A stretch of 24,667 bases of DNA from a virus. The first letter of the stretch is position 1; each line of letters starts with the position of its first letter. Below the pieces are notes generated by a model that worked only from the letters and a program-made list of their open reading frames with translations, had not been told where the DNA came from and did no database searches. A program made the translations under genes and the position numbers. The DNA lies in the IMG/VR virus record IMGVR_UViG_3300006802_000534, positions 1 through 24,667 of that record. One strand, written 5' to 3'. This document shows, one piece after another, positions 13,111 to 19,505 of the stretch.

Positions 13111-13555
13111 TAAGTTGAAGCGACCAGCGCGTCTTGACCTCGGGCCTTTCGGCGTTCTCACGATCACGTGAAACGCGGCCCCAGTTTCCGCCGCCCGCCT
13201 GTCCGTCGCTCACCCAGTTTGACGCCCTGAGGCTCGCGCCGCCCTCTTCTGGCAACGTATATGTGACGATCTTCTCATAGCCCATGCTCTTTGCGATCCT
13301 CACCGCGGCACCGTAAAGCATAGAGCAAGCGTTACGTGCGCCGTCAGTGGCAACGCGCGTAACTTCAAGCGTGAACCCGTCGTCAAGCATTCGCGCAACT
13401 GGTCGGCCGACAATGGCAACGCCTCGGATCTCACCGGCCTCGTCAGTCACTGACAAAACGAAGACCGCGCCGGCCGGAGCCCTTAAGTGTCGGTGATGGT
13501 CTGCGACGAAAGCCTTTGCGGCTTTATGTGTGATCGGGCTTAGCTTGATTCGCAT
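13103..13555 (-). CDS. XF1762-like (GNAT-fold) phage protein
   Basis: This 150-residue protein resembles the XF1762 family common in phages of Gram-negative hosts. Family-like features are KAAKAFVADHHRHL (residues 12-25), the strand FVLSVTDEAGEIRGVAIVGRP (32-52 region, read in parts), a core V-T-R-V-A-T-D-G segment (about 65-72), the helix CSMLYGAAVRIAKSMGY and a C-terminal G-G-N-W-G-R-V/R-W motif. The layout is that of an acetyltransferase-like fold with a candidate acyl-CoA loop, but the catalytic role is unknown for the family. It is the last gene of the early leftward operon, and its stop codon overlaps the next promoter's upstream element. An AGGTAGGT ribosome binding site precedes its ATG. 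Confidence 0.75.
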   Translation of the reverse strand: MRIKLSPITHKAAKAFVADHHRHLRAPAGAVFVLSVTDEAGEIRGVAIVGRPVARMLDDGFTLEVTRVATDGARNACSMLYGAAVRIAKSMGYEKIVTYTLPEEGGASLRASNWVSDGQAGGGNWGRVSRDRENAERPEVKTRWSLQLKQ

Positions 13556-13569
13556 GTACCTACCTCGCT

Positions 13570-14271
13570 TTAGATCTCGAATCTAGGCCAGGTCGTGAGC
13601 GTTCGCCCCTTCTCGCCGTGCTCTCGATCCCAAATAAACCATGCAGACGTGCAGTTATTCTGGTTCCTCGCGTTGATATAGTGAACCCTCGGGAGAATTA
13701 GGATCTCGGTCGGCGGATCGTCGAATAGGATCTGAGCCCGGTCTTTGCACGGTTCGAGCATCGTTAACCGCAAGAGCATCGCGACCGAAGCGCCCGTCGC
13801 TAACATCTTCTTAACGAAGTCGCTCGCCATAACGGTTCGCCCGTCGATCTTGATAACGAAAGGCGGGTTCGAGACGTACCAGTCGACGCCGGCGAAGGGT
13901 TCTTCGACCAGGAAGTCGCGCGCCGGCATATCGGCGCCCCTGCCTCGGTCTCGCGACCAGTGGAACGAATCGGCGCCCGGGTCGATATCCGTTCCGAGGT
14001 AGTGCGTTACGGGCTCGTGCATTCGAAGCGCGCGACCGATCCAGTCGGCCCCACAGCAAGGCTCGTGCACTTTGCCGGCGAGACGGTCGCCGAGGTACGC
14101 GAGAAGAGGCTCGGTCGCCGAGACGGGCGTGTAATACCGATCGAGAGAGTCGCGCTTCGACTTCTTCTTCTTTGGTTTCTCGACCTCGGCGTCGGCCGCG
14201 CAATAGGAGCACGGCCGCTCGAATATTTCACGAGAGCACTTGTCGCAGTGGTCGATCTCGTATTCGTTCAT
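13570..14271 (-). CDS. Putative N6-adenine-type DNA methyltransferase with N-terminal zinc knuckle
   Basis: The ATG at 14271 shares ATGA with the upstream stop and gives 233 residues; a GTG at 14280 in frame is an alternative. Residues 9-24 carry Cys9, Cys12, Cys21 and Cys24 in a C-x2-C-x8-C-x2-C arrangement, likely binding zinc. After a Lys-rich linker comes D-R-Y-Y-T-P (44-49), a HEPCCGADWIG motif I (69-79) for SAM binding, Y-L-G-T-D-I-D (91-97), and the catalytic motif IV S-N-P-P-F (134-138), typical of amino-methyltransferases. A C-terminal alpha/beta half follows. It probably modifies phage DNA, and may give protection together with the cytosine enzyme. The target base is inferred from S-N-P-P-F only; a protein or RNA substrate is not excluded. 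Confidence 0.75.
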   Translation of the reverse strand: MNEYEIDHCDKCSREIFERPCSYCAADAEVEKPKKKKSKRDSLDRYYTPVSATEPLLAYLGDRLAGKVHEPCCGADWIGRALRMHEPVTHYLGTDIDPGADSFHWSRDRGRGADMPARDFLVEEPFAGVDWYVSNPPFVIKIDGRTVMASDFVKKMLATGASVAMLLRLTMLEPCKDRAQILFDDPPTEILILPRVHYINARNQNNCTSAWFIWDREHGEKGRTLTTWPRFEI

Positions 14272-14480
14272 TTTACCCACCTTCCGTTCTTAAATTCTCG
14301 AAGCGATTCGCCGGGCTCGTCAATCCAGTCGACTGTCACAATATTAATTGATCCGCACTTTACACACGTAATCTTACCGACGTCGCGATCGGCCACAACG
14401 CCGATCCAGATCGAATAACACTCACGACAAACGAGCGTGATAGCGTTCCAGCCTATTCGGCCGACGACTTCGCCGCTCAT
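14268..14480 (-). CDS. Small zinc-ribbon protein
   Basis: This 70-residue protein has two Cys pairs, C-R-E-C (residues about 18-21) and C-V-K-C (39-42), separated by about 17 residues, as in a minimal zinc ribbon. Short beta strands flank the pairs. It overlaps both neighbours by ATGA, the characteristic coupling of this operon. Small zinc ribbons of this kind bind nucleic acids or partner proteins in many phages. No specific function can be claimed. Confidence 0.6.
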   Translation of the reverse strand: MSGEVVGRIGWNAITLVCRECYSIWIGVVADRDVGKITCVKCGSINIVTVDWIDEPGESLREFKNGRWVK

Positions 14481-14803
14481 CGGTCGACCCTGTTTCGAAA
14501 CATGGTCTTAGGATAGGCGCCGCTCTTAGGAATCACGATCCGATCGGGTTGCCCGTTAAGCTGCCAGAATTCCCAGATCTCGCCGGGTTGCGGTATGTCG
14601 TCGCCGTGTTGAACCGGGCTACTCTCATCAGGCCAAGCGCCGCGACCTCGCTCCTTCTTGCGTTCGAGTCGGTCGACTTGCGCCAGTGCGAAGGCTGCCA
14701 GCTCGATAAACTCGGCGGCATCTTTCGGCGCCACGTTAATTCGAGCGGTCTTGTCGAGCCTCTCGGCCGTCGCTCGAAGTCGGTTAAGTTTTTTCTGTTT
14801 CAT
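14477..14803 (-). CDS. Hypothetical early protein
   Basis: This 108-residue protein starts at an ATG whose A-T-G-A overlaps the end of the short frame upstream. The N-terminal half is a long basic helix (KQKKLNRLRATAERLDK, then a DAAEFIELAAFALAQVDRL helix), followed by a Pro/Gly-rich segment with QPGEIWEFWQLNG (about residues 71-83) and a basic end. This recalls small proteins with a C-terminal SH3-like strand pair (P-G-E-I-W motif). No family is recognised with confidence. Confidence 0.55.
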   Translation of the reverse strand: MKQKKLNRLRATAERLDKTARINVAPKDAAEFIELAAFALAQVDRLERKKERGRGAWPDESSPVQHGDDIPQPGEIWEFWQLNGQPDRIVIPKSGAYPKTMFRNRVDR

Positions 14804-14945
14804 GATTCGACCTCGGCGAGCGCGGTTAAGCGGTTGTTATGGTAGTCGACGCTCTCAAGTCTAGATCGGCGAAGAGTGCCAGTCGACGTGATCGCCCTTC
14901 CGATCTCTTCGCGGTCACTCGGCCGCGCTGCTTTTCTTCTGACAT
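14800..14945 (-). pseudogene. Small ORF apparently interrupted by a single-base frameshift
   Basis: The gap between two ATGA-coupled genes holds a reading frame that ends with TGA overlapping the next ATG (ATGA) and has phage-like codons through its last 30 residues (ending LTALAEVES), but has no start codon in that frame. An ATG at 14945 with GAGGGGTGAGT upstream lies in the neighbouring frame, which stops early. The two would join as MSEEK + AARPSDREEIG if the run of four A residues (minus strand; 14935-14932) were five. This is either a homopolymer sequencing error, a true mutation, or slippage at G-AAA-A. Confidence 0.5.
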
Positions 14946-14947
14946 AC

Positions 14948-15340
14948 TCACCCCTCGCTAATGTTGTTTAAGAAGCTGAACTCGCCCGCATCGGTCGCCC
15001 TGATCCGCTCGTTACACTCGGCAAGGTTGCGCGTCAAAATATCGTGCCAAACCTTCGTGCGTTCGTTCATTCGAGCGACCGCGGTCTCGACGGTCGGCCG
15101 CAAGATCCGCGAGTTGTACCCGTACCACTTCGACGGGCCGAACGGCCTCGCGCTGATGTTCCACCCGATAACGTCGTCGCCGTCATAGTCGAACGAATCG
15201 CACTGGCGAGCGTGGAAGCCTTGCGGCGTGCAAGCCGTCACGACGTAGCACTTGATCCGGATCTTGGTTTCGCCGACTTCCTGATTCCATCGCGCGTGAA
15301 AGGCGAAGTCGCCAGGCTCCAAAGTTTGAAGTATTTTCAT
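14948..15340 (-). CDS. Hypothetical early protein
   Basis: The start is taken at ATG 15340, which forms ATGA with the upstream stop; the open frame extends further upstream, but only inside that gene. The product has 130 residues. It opens with a beta-like segment (LEPGDFAFHARWNQEVGE), contains a C-Y-V-V-T-A-C-T stretch around residues 31-38 and a Trp/Tyr-rich middle (ARPFGPSKWYGYNSR), and ends in a long helix with ERTKVWHDILTRNLAECNERI. No known domain is recognised. It sits in the small-gene early operon and shares its codon use. Confidence 0.55.
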   Translation of the reverse strand: MKILQTLEPGDFAFHARWNQEVGETKIRIKCYVVTACTPQGFHARQCDSFDYDGDDVIGWNISARPFGPSKWYGYNSRILRPTVETAVARMNERTKVWHDILTRNLAECNERIRATDAGEFSFLNNISEG

Positions 15341-15678
15341 CGATCTACCTCGCAAGCCGGACAATTCTCGCCGAGTGAGTGTCGCCGCGAGTGCTCGGGC
15401 GAGTTCCTCGGGCAATCGAGCGCCCCTTCGACGTCCTCTAATGTCCATTCCGATACGTCACAATCGAACAAGTCGATCACGAGTCGCGAGACCAGAACCC
15501 GAAATCGCTCGAAGTCTTCGGCGTGTCGCCAGTCGCTAAGGTCTGCGTGCGCGTCGATGTGATGCGTCGCGCTATCCCAAGAGTGATCGAATTCCGAGAT
15601 CGATAGACCGCGATCGCGAACGAACGCGACCTTCTGCTCGGTCTTATGTATGAGCAGATCGCCCTTTTTAACTTCCAT
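15337..15678 (-). CDS. Hypothetical early protein
   Basis: This 113-residue protein starts at an ATG preceded by the recurrent leader AACGAGGGTCAGAAC. The N-terminus looks like a small beta barrel (MEVKKGDLLIHKTEQKVAF, typical of short phage proteins that begin with K-K-G-D-x-[VI]), followed by an acidic helical part containing several His and Asp residues (SATHHIDAHADLSDWRH, about 37-53). Two Cys lie in a C-terminal part (GENCPACEV, C-x2-C). Functional assignment is not possible. It opens a group of three coupled genes (15678 to 14800). Confidence 0.55.
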   Translation of the reverse strand: MEVKKGDLLIHKTEQKVAFVRDRGLSISEFDHSWDSATHHIDAHADLSDWRHAEDFERFRVLVSRLVIDLFDCDVSEWTLEDVEGALDCPRNSPEHSRRHSLGENCPACEVDR

Positions 15679-15726
15679 GTTCTGACCCTCGTTTTTGCGC
15701 CAGCTCGGCCGGCGCGGTTGTAATAT

Positions 15727-16032
15727 TTAGACCCGAAACGGGTTAACGTAATATGACCCGTTTGCGACGCGTGACTTCTCGGCGATAGCTTCGTCGAGAG
15801 CGCCGATAGGGTACTCGTGCAGTTTCAACGCGTAAAGCGCGAGCCTTGCCCACAGCTCGCACGACTCGCAATAACGGAACGTCTGGAAGCCGATTCGGGG
15901 CCACTTGCCCGAGAGCATCGGGTATCGTTCGCCGCGCTCGATTGTCAGAAGACACTCAAAACACGCATGATCGCGCTTCGCCCGTTGCCAGGTCCAGCGC
16001 GAGAAGATCGGCGGGTTAAGCTCGGCCTTCAC
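15727..16032 (-). CDS. Small protein with two Cys pairs, likely zinc-binding
   Basis: The start is a GTG at 16032 overlapping the upstream stop as GTGA, giving 101 residues. The protein has C-F-E-C (about residues 24-27) and C-E-S-C (about 55-58) pairs; the spacing and the basic/aromatic surroundings (FSRWTWQRAKRDHACFEC, ERGERYPMLSGKW) match small phage zinc ribbons such as those found beside recombination genes. It ends with a helix and YYVNPFRV. It is followed by a 48-nt gap holding the leader of the next gene. Confidence 0.6.
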   Translation of the reverse strand: MKAELNPPIFSRWTWQRAKRDHACFECLLTIERGERYPMLSGKWPRIGFQTFRYCESCELWARLALYALKLHEYPIGALDEAIAEKSRVANGSYYVNPFRV

Positions 16033-16679
16033 GGTTCGAGCCCTTCCTTCCAAGGAATCACGCCGACCGATTCCCAATTCGCCGAAGCGGTCGCCGCGGT
16101 CGCGGTATTCGGCGGATCAAGGTTGTTGGCGAGCCTTCGAAGCTCGGCGCCGATCTTGTTTGCTTCTCGAAGCACGTCGTCGCGTTGCTTCTTAACTTCC
16201 GAAAACTGTTCGAATGCCTTCGAGCTGGCTTCGTCGAACAGTCGCTTCGTCGTATCGAGTCGCGATTGTAGGCGGTCGGCCCGTTCGATTGCGGCGTCGC
16301 TCGGTAGCGACTTCGAGTCGAGAAGGTCTTCGAACGCCTTATTCGCGGCGAGCGTCGGGTCGAACCCGAGCGCGGCGACTATGTTTCGGTATTCTTTCGC
16401 GGCGTTCTGGCGGTTATCTGCGACCAGACTACCGACGAAGTATTCACACGCGGTTTTGAGTCGATCGAGAGTTACGCCGCTAACGTCCTGACTGCATCCG
16501 TTTTGGTGCGAGCATAGTGTAGGCGCGAGCGCGAGTTCGGCCTTCAACCGTTCGATCTCTTCGTCGGCCTGCTTCGAGACCGCGCTTATTCTGGCCTGCA
16601 GAGTGTCGACGGTCGCGTTGTAGTGTTCCAACCGGATAAAGCCGGGCGGAACTTCCTGATAGGGTTTCTCGCCACTCAT
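16029..16679 (-). CDS. Coiled-coil hypothetical protein
   Basis: This 216-residue protein starts at an ATG forming ATGA with the XRE gene stop. It is mostly helical: an N-terminal coiled coil (LQARISAVSKQADEEIERLKAELALA, read across residues 28-54), a middle helical domain with a single pair C-S-H-x-x-G-C (57-63 region), and a long C-terminal coiled coil (about 130-190). The last 25 residues are Thr/Ala-rich. Such proteins are common as uncharacterised early genes of siphophages. It is coupled with the regulator upstream and may act with it, but this is only inference from position. Confidence 0.6.
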   Translation of the reverse strand: MSGEKPYQEVPPGFIRLEHYNATVDTLQARISAVSKQADEEIERLKAELALAPTLCSHQNGCSQDVSGVTLDRLKTACEYFVGSLVADNRQNAAKEYRNIVAALGFDPTLAANKAFEDLLDSKSLPSDAAIERADRLQSRLDTTKRLFDEASSKAFEQFSEVKKQRDDVLREANKIGAELRRLANNLDPPNTATAATASANWESVGVIPWKEGLEP

Positions 16680-16897
16680 AGCGAACCGCCTTCGACCGGC
16701 GCGCCGATCGTGAACGAACCGAGTTCGGTCGAGAGCCTAAGAAGGCTCGTAATCGTCGGCGCGACTTCGCCCCGTTCCCACGCCCCTAGGTGGCCCTGCA
16801 TCGTTCCCACCTTCTCGGCGAGCGCCTTCTGAGATAGTCGAAGGTCGACTCGCCGTTCGCGAATTGCCTTCCCGAGTTCTTCGATGTTCTGGATCAT
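16676..16897 (-). CDS. XRE-family (Cro/CI-type) transcriptional regulator
   Basis: This 73-residue protein is essentially a single helix-turn-helix domain: AIRERRVDLRLSQKALAEKVG (residues about 11-31, read in two helices), then a turn and recognition helix MQGHLGAWERGEVAPTITSLLRLS. The L-S-Q-x-x-L-A-x-x-V-G and W-E-R-G patterns are diagnostic of the family. It lacks a dimerisation or peptidase domain, so resembles a Cro-like repressor or a plasmid/phage antirepressor partner. A good ribosome binding site (AGGAGACGAAC) precedes the ATG. It may bind operators in the 18.7-18.9 kb non-coding region; no operator match could be proven. Confidence 0.88.
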   Translation of the reverse strand: MIQNIEELGKAIRERRVDLRLSQKALAEKVGTMQGHLGAWERGEVAPTITSLLRLSTELGSFTIGAPVEGGSL

Positions 16898-16906
16898 GTT
16901 CGTCTC

Positions 16907-17401
16907 CTACTTGATTACGGTTCTATTCCACTGTGTTAACGTTTCGGCCTCTTCGAGAATCGCCACGTCGACCGCGCCGGACTTGAACGCCATTAACTCG
17001 ACTTGATCGAAGAGTTCGTCGCCGGACCGATTAGGCGCCGTCCCGAACTCTTCGAAGTATCGAATGACGTGTCTGGCGTCGATCCTGAATCGCTCGCGCT
17101 TGACCTCGTGCCGAACGTCGAGCCCGGCCGCTTTGCGATCGAGAGCAACGCGACAGAGTCGAACGTTGCCACCGTAACCATTTTCGCACCTAACGTCTAG
17201 CAGGTTGTCGGGCGATATCATGCGGCCGAGGTAGTGACAGCAAAAGTCAATATGGTCCGCCAGACTGTACGTCGGCAAGTTCCCGCGCTTCGACTTCGAG
17301 ACCGCGCCGGCCGCGGTTCGGTTTGGTTGATACAGCTCGGCGAGCCAGGTCTCGATCTGTTCGGCGATCTCGCGTTCGTCGGCCTTGGTTGTTACTCGCA
17401 T
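16907..17401 (-). CDS. Hypothetical early protein
   Basis: This 164-residue protein overlaps the upstream regulator gene by 10 nt. It has an N-terminal helix (DEREIAEQIETWLAELYQP), a middle part with two Cys near H-I-D-F-C-C-H-Y-L, a C-E-N-G-Y-G-G-N-V-R-L-C-R strand, and basic segments (DVRHEVKRERFRIDARHVIRYF, about 98-119). No fold or catalytic pattern is recognised. The location between two XRE genes suggests a role in early control, but only by association. Confidence 0.55.
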   Translation of the reverse strand: MRVTTKADEREIAEQIETWLAELYQPNRTAAGAVSKSKRGNLPTYSLADHIDFCCHYLGRMISPDNLLDVRCENGYGGNVRLCRVALDRKAAGLDVRHEVKRERFRIDARHVIRYFEEFGTAPNRSGDELFDQVELMAFKSGAVDVAILEEAETLTQWNRTVIK

Positions 17402-17727
17402 CGTAGTCGAGCCTCTTCTTTGGCCTTCCTCGACTGGTAGCGCGCTTCGTCTCGCTCGCTCAACGGGTAAAGCTCGGCGACCAGTGCGTCGATCCGTTGT
17501 CGGTTCGCTTCACGCTCGGCGAACGCTCGGTCGAATACGTCGCCGGCGCAATCGGCGATAATGTCGAGCACGGGTCGCTTGCCGGTCTCAAGAAGCGCAA
17601 CGTAGGATTGCGAAAGTTCCAGCCTCTCGGCAAGTTCGATCTGCGTCAGTCCGGCTTCGAGTCGGCATTCGCGAAGTGCAGCTATCACGCGGGCGCGCGC
17701 GAAGCGGGGCTCACTGTTTTTTGTCAT
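17392..17727 (-). CDS. XRE-family transcriptional regulator
   Basis: This 111-residue protein carries an N-terminal helix-turn-helix (residues about 14-55): ALRECRLEAGLTQIELAERLELSQSYVALLETGKRPVLDII, recognised in pieces by L-T-Q-x-E-L-A-x-x-L and S-Q-S-Y-V-x-x-x-E-T-G-K-R. The C-terminal half is an Arg/Glu-rich helical tail that may support dimerisation. It is coupled by ATGA to the upstream gene. With the second XRE gene at 16676 it forms a pair of regulators in one early operon, which is typical for a phage switch. Targets are unknown. Confidence 0.88.
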   Translation of the reverse strand: MTKNSEPRFARARVIAALRECRLEAGLTQIELAERLELSQSYVALLETGKRPVLDIIADCAGDVFDRAFAEREANRQRIDALVAELYPLSERDEARYQSRKAKEEARLRCE

Positions 17728-18419
17728 CGGTCGGCCTTATGTATAACGCCGGTTCCATCGCAAAAAGTGCATGAGAGACCGTTCGAATTATCTTCGATTC
17801 CTGACCCGTGACAGACCCCACAGGGAGCGCCTGAGAAGCCCCCAGATTGATTTGTTTCGACCGCCTTAGCACTCACGACGGCAAAGCCCTTCGAAGCGTC
17901 CTGCGTCGATTCTGGAGCGGTACACGGCTTAACCAATCGCTCGACGTCGGTTAACGAAAGTTGCAACGCTTCGAAAAGATTTTGCTCGAATATCCCAGAC
18001 CGGCCGAGCTTGTCAGCGTTCCGCAAAACATTATACCGCCAGCCTTCGTGACGCTTAACGCTTGCCCGGGCCGCGTAAAGCTCTCGGCGAACCTCGGCGA
18101 GTTCGACTCGAAGGTCGTTTCGTTCGGCCTCGTGCTCGGCGAGGATCTGCTCGCGCCACGATTGCGAATCATCGGCGTCGAGACCGACGTCGGCCGCAAG
18201 CTCTCGAAGTCGTTCCATCCTTTCGGGTTGTTTGCGAACGATAAACTCGTCGAAGGCGTTCGAGATCTGGTCGAAGTTGGGCTCGCCGTCGAGTGTGTAA
18301 CCCTTAGCGCCGAGCGCGTCGACCATTGCGACCTGAACTTCGTCTAAGCCAGGCTCGGCGGCCTCGGGCGATTTGGCGAAGATGTTAAGTTTTTGAAGTG
18401 TGGTTCGAATCGGTTTCAT
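17724..18419 (-). CDS. Hypothetical early protein with DnaJ-type cysteine motifs, first gene of the leftward early operon
   Basis: The ATG at 18419 gives 231 residues and is preceded by CGAGGGTCAAAAC; an upstream start would lie within the promoter. Residues 1-60 are helical with a possible small domain; a coiled coil spans about 90-130. The C-terminus contains two C-x2-C-x-G-x-G repeats, CGVCHGSG (200-207) and CTFCDGTG (217-224), as in DnaJ zinc fingers but with only one pair of repeats, so it should bind a single zinc ion. It is the first gene behind promoter 18448-18476 and is followed by an XRE regulator, consistent with an early role. Function is otherwise unknown. Confidence 0.65.
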   Translation of the reverse strand: MKPIRTTLQKLNIFAKSPEAAEPGLDEVQVAMVDALGAKGYTLDGEPNFDQISNAFDEFIVRKQPERMERLRELAADVGLDADDSQSWREQILAEHEAERNDLRVELAEVRRELYAARASVKRHEGWRYNVLRNADKLGRSGIFEQNLFEALQLSLTDVERLVKPCTAPESTQDASKGFAVVSAKAVETNQSGGFSGAPCGVCHGSGIEDNSNGLSCTFCDGTGVIHKADR

Positions 18420-18447
18420 GTTTTGACCCTCGTTTGTGAGGATCGAA

Positions 18448-18476
18448 GAAATAACCGCGCCGGTTGTTGGCGTCAA
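18448..18476 (-). promoter_or_regulatory. Sigma70-like promoter for the leftward early operon
   Basis: Minus-strand TTGACG (18476-18471), 17 bp, then TATTTC (18453-18448). Upstream is an AT-rich GTTAAAAGAAC. The predicted transcript starts about 20-25 nt before the ATG at 18419, leaving a leader that carries the CGAGGGTCA ribosome binding site. Confidence 0.6.
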
Positions 18477-18507
18477 GTTCTTTTAACGGTTCGTTCGATT
18501 TGGGTTG

Positions 18508-18711
18508 GTTCGACGGCGTAAGCGTCGATCGCTTCGACCGGCCGCTTCCCGCCTGAAAAGGGCCGAGGCGATAGCTTGAGCGACCTACAAGGGTCGAGGA
18601 CCGCAGTGTTAGCGCCAGCGGTAAACGAGGAGCCCGGCGAAGCAAGGGCGACAGGTTCGACACCCGGTAGGGCGGGACAGCTTTAGCTTCCCCCCTTTAG
18701 GGGGGAGAAAG
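18508..18711 (+). other. GC-rich, hairpin-rich non-coding block
   Basis: About 200 nt without a credible gene. Read on the plus strand it contains several local stems: TCGACG/CGTCGA (18510-18515 with 18523-18528), CGACC/GGTCG with a 6-nt loop (18581-18596), ACCGC/GCGGT (18600-18622), GCCC/GGGC (18632-18649), and a C6/G6 stem with TTTA loop (18690-18705) flanked by CTTT/AAAG. A possible long-range pairing TCCCGCC/GGCGGGA could close the block. This density suggests either a structured RNA or a DNA element of an origin; the sequence alone cannot tell. No T tract follows the last hairpin. Confidence 0.45.
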
Positions 18712-18714
18712 TGA

Positions 18715-18783
18715 CTGCACTAATTTAATGTGTGATCTCAGTGTGTTAGCTCGTTATATATAAATTAGTGAATTCTGCACTAA
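18715..18783. repeat. AT-rich block with inverted and direct repeats
   Basis: CACTAATTTA (18718-18727) and its exact inverse TAAATTAGTG (18761-18770) flank 33 nt that include TTATATATAAA. CTGCACTAA also occurs directly at 18715-18723 and 18775-18783. Together with the next repeats this is the most AT-rich spot in the window and a candidate unwinding element or operator cluster. Confidence 0.7.
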
Positions 18784-18802
18784 CTCGCTATTTTTCGCCG
18801 AG

Positions 18803-18832
18803 CGTATAGGGTAGCCTAGGGCTACCTATACG
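18803..18832. repeat. Imperfect 13-bp inverted repeat
   Basis: CGTATAGG-G-TAGCC and GGCTACCTATACG form a near-perfect palindrome with one unpaired G and a TAG centre. It may be an operator for one of the XRE regulators, or a cruciform element in an origin. It is not followed by a T tract in either direction. Confidence 0.7.
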
Positions 18833-18856
18833 GGTTTATCTCAAAATTCGAAAACC

Positions 18857-18889
18857 GAGATAGTGTTGCGGAAATAGAGATAGTGTTGC
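18857..18889. repeat. Tandem 13-nt direct repeats (iteron-like)
   Basis: GAGATAGTGTTGC occurs at 18857-18869 and again at 18877-18889, a 20-nt period (about two helical turns). An inverse half-site TATCTC lies at 18837-18842. Such in-phase repeats upstream of an operon are typical binding sites for an initiator or a regulator. They end 64 nt before the start of the MazG-like gene. Confidence 0.75.
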
Positions 18890-18953
18890 CGATAGGATCG
18901 TAACCGTGAAACTAGCTAATCAGGCTGTTTCTGTAATAAACGAGGGTCAAAAA

Positions 18954-19505
18954 ATGAGTAAAAGAATTACCGTTCGAGAGTATCGAGCGTTCTGTGAAAC
19001 CATGTATTCTTGCCCGCCAGGAACCGATCGAGAGACCTATCTCGAATGGTTGCTCGCCGAAGAGTTGGGCGAAGTCGCTTCGCTATTCTCGAAAGCAATA
19101 AGGGACGGCGCCGTCTTGTCGACGCACTTAGGCACGATCACCGTATACGGTCCCGACGCCGTTCTCGTGCACAACCGACACCTGCTAGAGAAAGAACTCG
19201 GCGACGTCATGTGGGCCGCGGTCATGATGGACCGGTACAACGTCCCGAGCGCCGGGAACGACTTCGACAAGTATCAGGATCAATGGCCTAGCGGCATGAC
19301 CGAGAACGTGCAGAACGCGAGCATGGAATTCCGCGAGTGGAATCAATACGTCTGGTCCCACCAGACCCATACCGAGTTCGAAGCGATTTGCGCGGTCTCG
19401 CGCGGGTTCGGGTTCGATCCTGAGCGAGTCGCGCTCGCCAACGTCGCGAAGCTCAAAAGCAGAAAGGCGCGCGGCGTCGTTCACGGCGCGGGCGGCGACC
19501 GATGA
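18954..19505 (+). CDS. MazG-like nucleotide pyrophosphohydrolase
   Basis: The ATG at 18954, with the AACGAGGGTCAAAAA leader, gives 183 residues; a GTG at 18906 would add 16 residues that span the leader and is less likely. The all-alpha metal-binding motifs are present: E-E-L-G-E (residues 36-40) in the first helix and E-L-G-D (81-84) in the second, forming the E-x2-E ... E-x2-D set that binds Mg2+. The C-terminal K-x-x-K-S-R-K-A-R-G-V-V-H-G-A-G-G-D-R resembles the tail of phage MazG proteins. The enzyme likely hydrolyses (d)NTPs or alarmones to monophosphates, altering nucleotide pools or host ppGpp signalling. It opens the short plus-strand operon ending at the exonuclease. Confidence 0.85.
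   Translation: MSKRITVREYRAFCETMYSCPPGTDRETYLEWLLAEELGEVASLFSKAIRDGAVLSTHLGTITVYGPDAVLVHNRHLLEKELGDVMWAAVMMDRYNVPSAGNDFDKYQDQWPSGMTENVQNASMEFREWNQYVWSHQTHTEFEAICAVSRGFGFDPERVALANVAKLKSRKARGVVHGAGGDR

Noticed and set aside
18385-18663. A minus-strand 92-codon frame across the non-coding region.
   Set aside because: It covers a promoter and the leader and start of the next gene, is Ser/Arg-rich, and overlaps the hairpin block; no ribosome binding site.
18640-18675. A GGTTCGA stretch resembling a tRNA T-loop.
   Set aside because: No matching acceptor, D or anticodon arms with correct spacing could be drawn; the nearby CGACC/GGTCG hairpin has a 6-nt rather than 7-nt loop.
18690-18705. C6-TTTA-G6 hairpin as an intrinsic terminator.
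   Set aside because: No T tract follows on either strand, so it is listed only as part of the hairpin-rich block.
18906-18953. A GTG start 16 codons upstream for the MazG-like protein.
   Set aside because: The extra codons encode the conserved AACGAGGGTCA leader itself; the ATG at 18954 is better placed.
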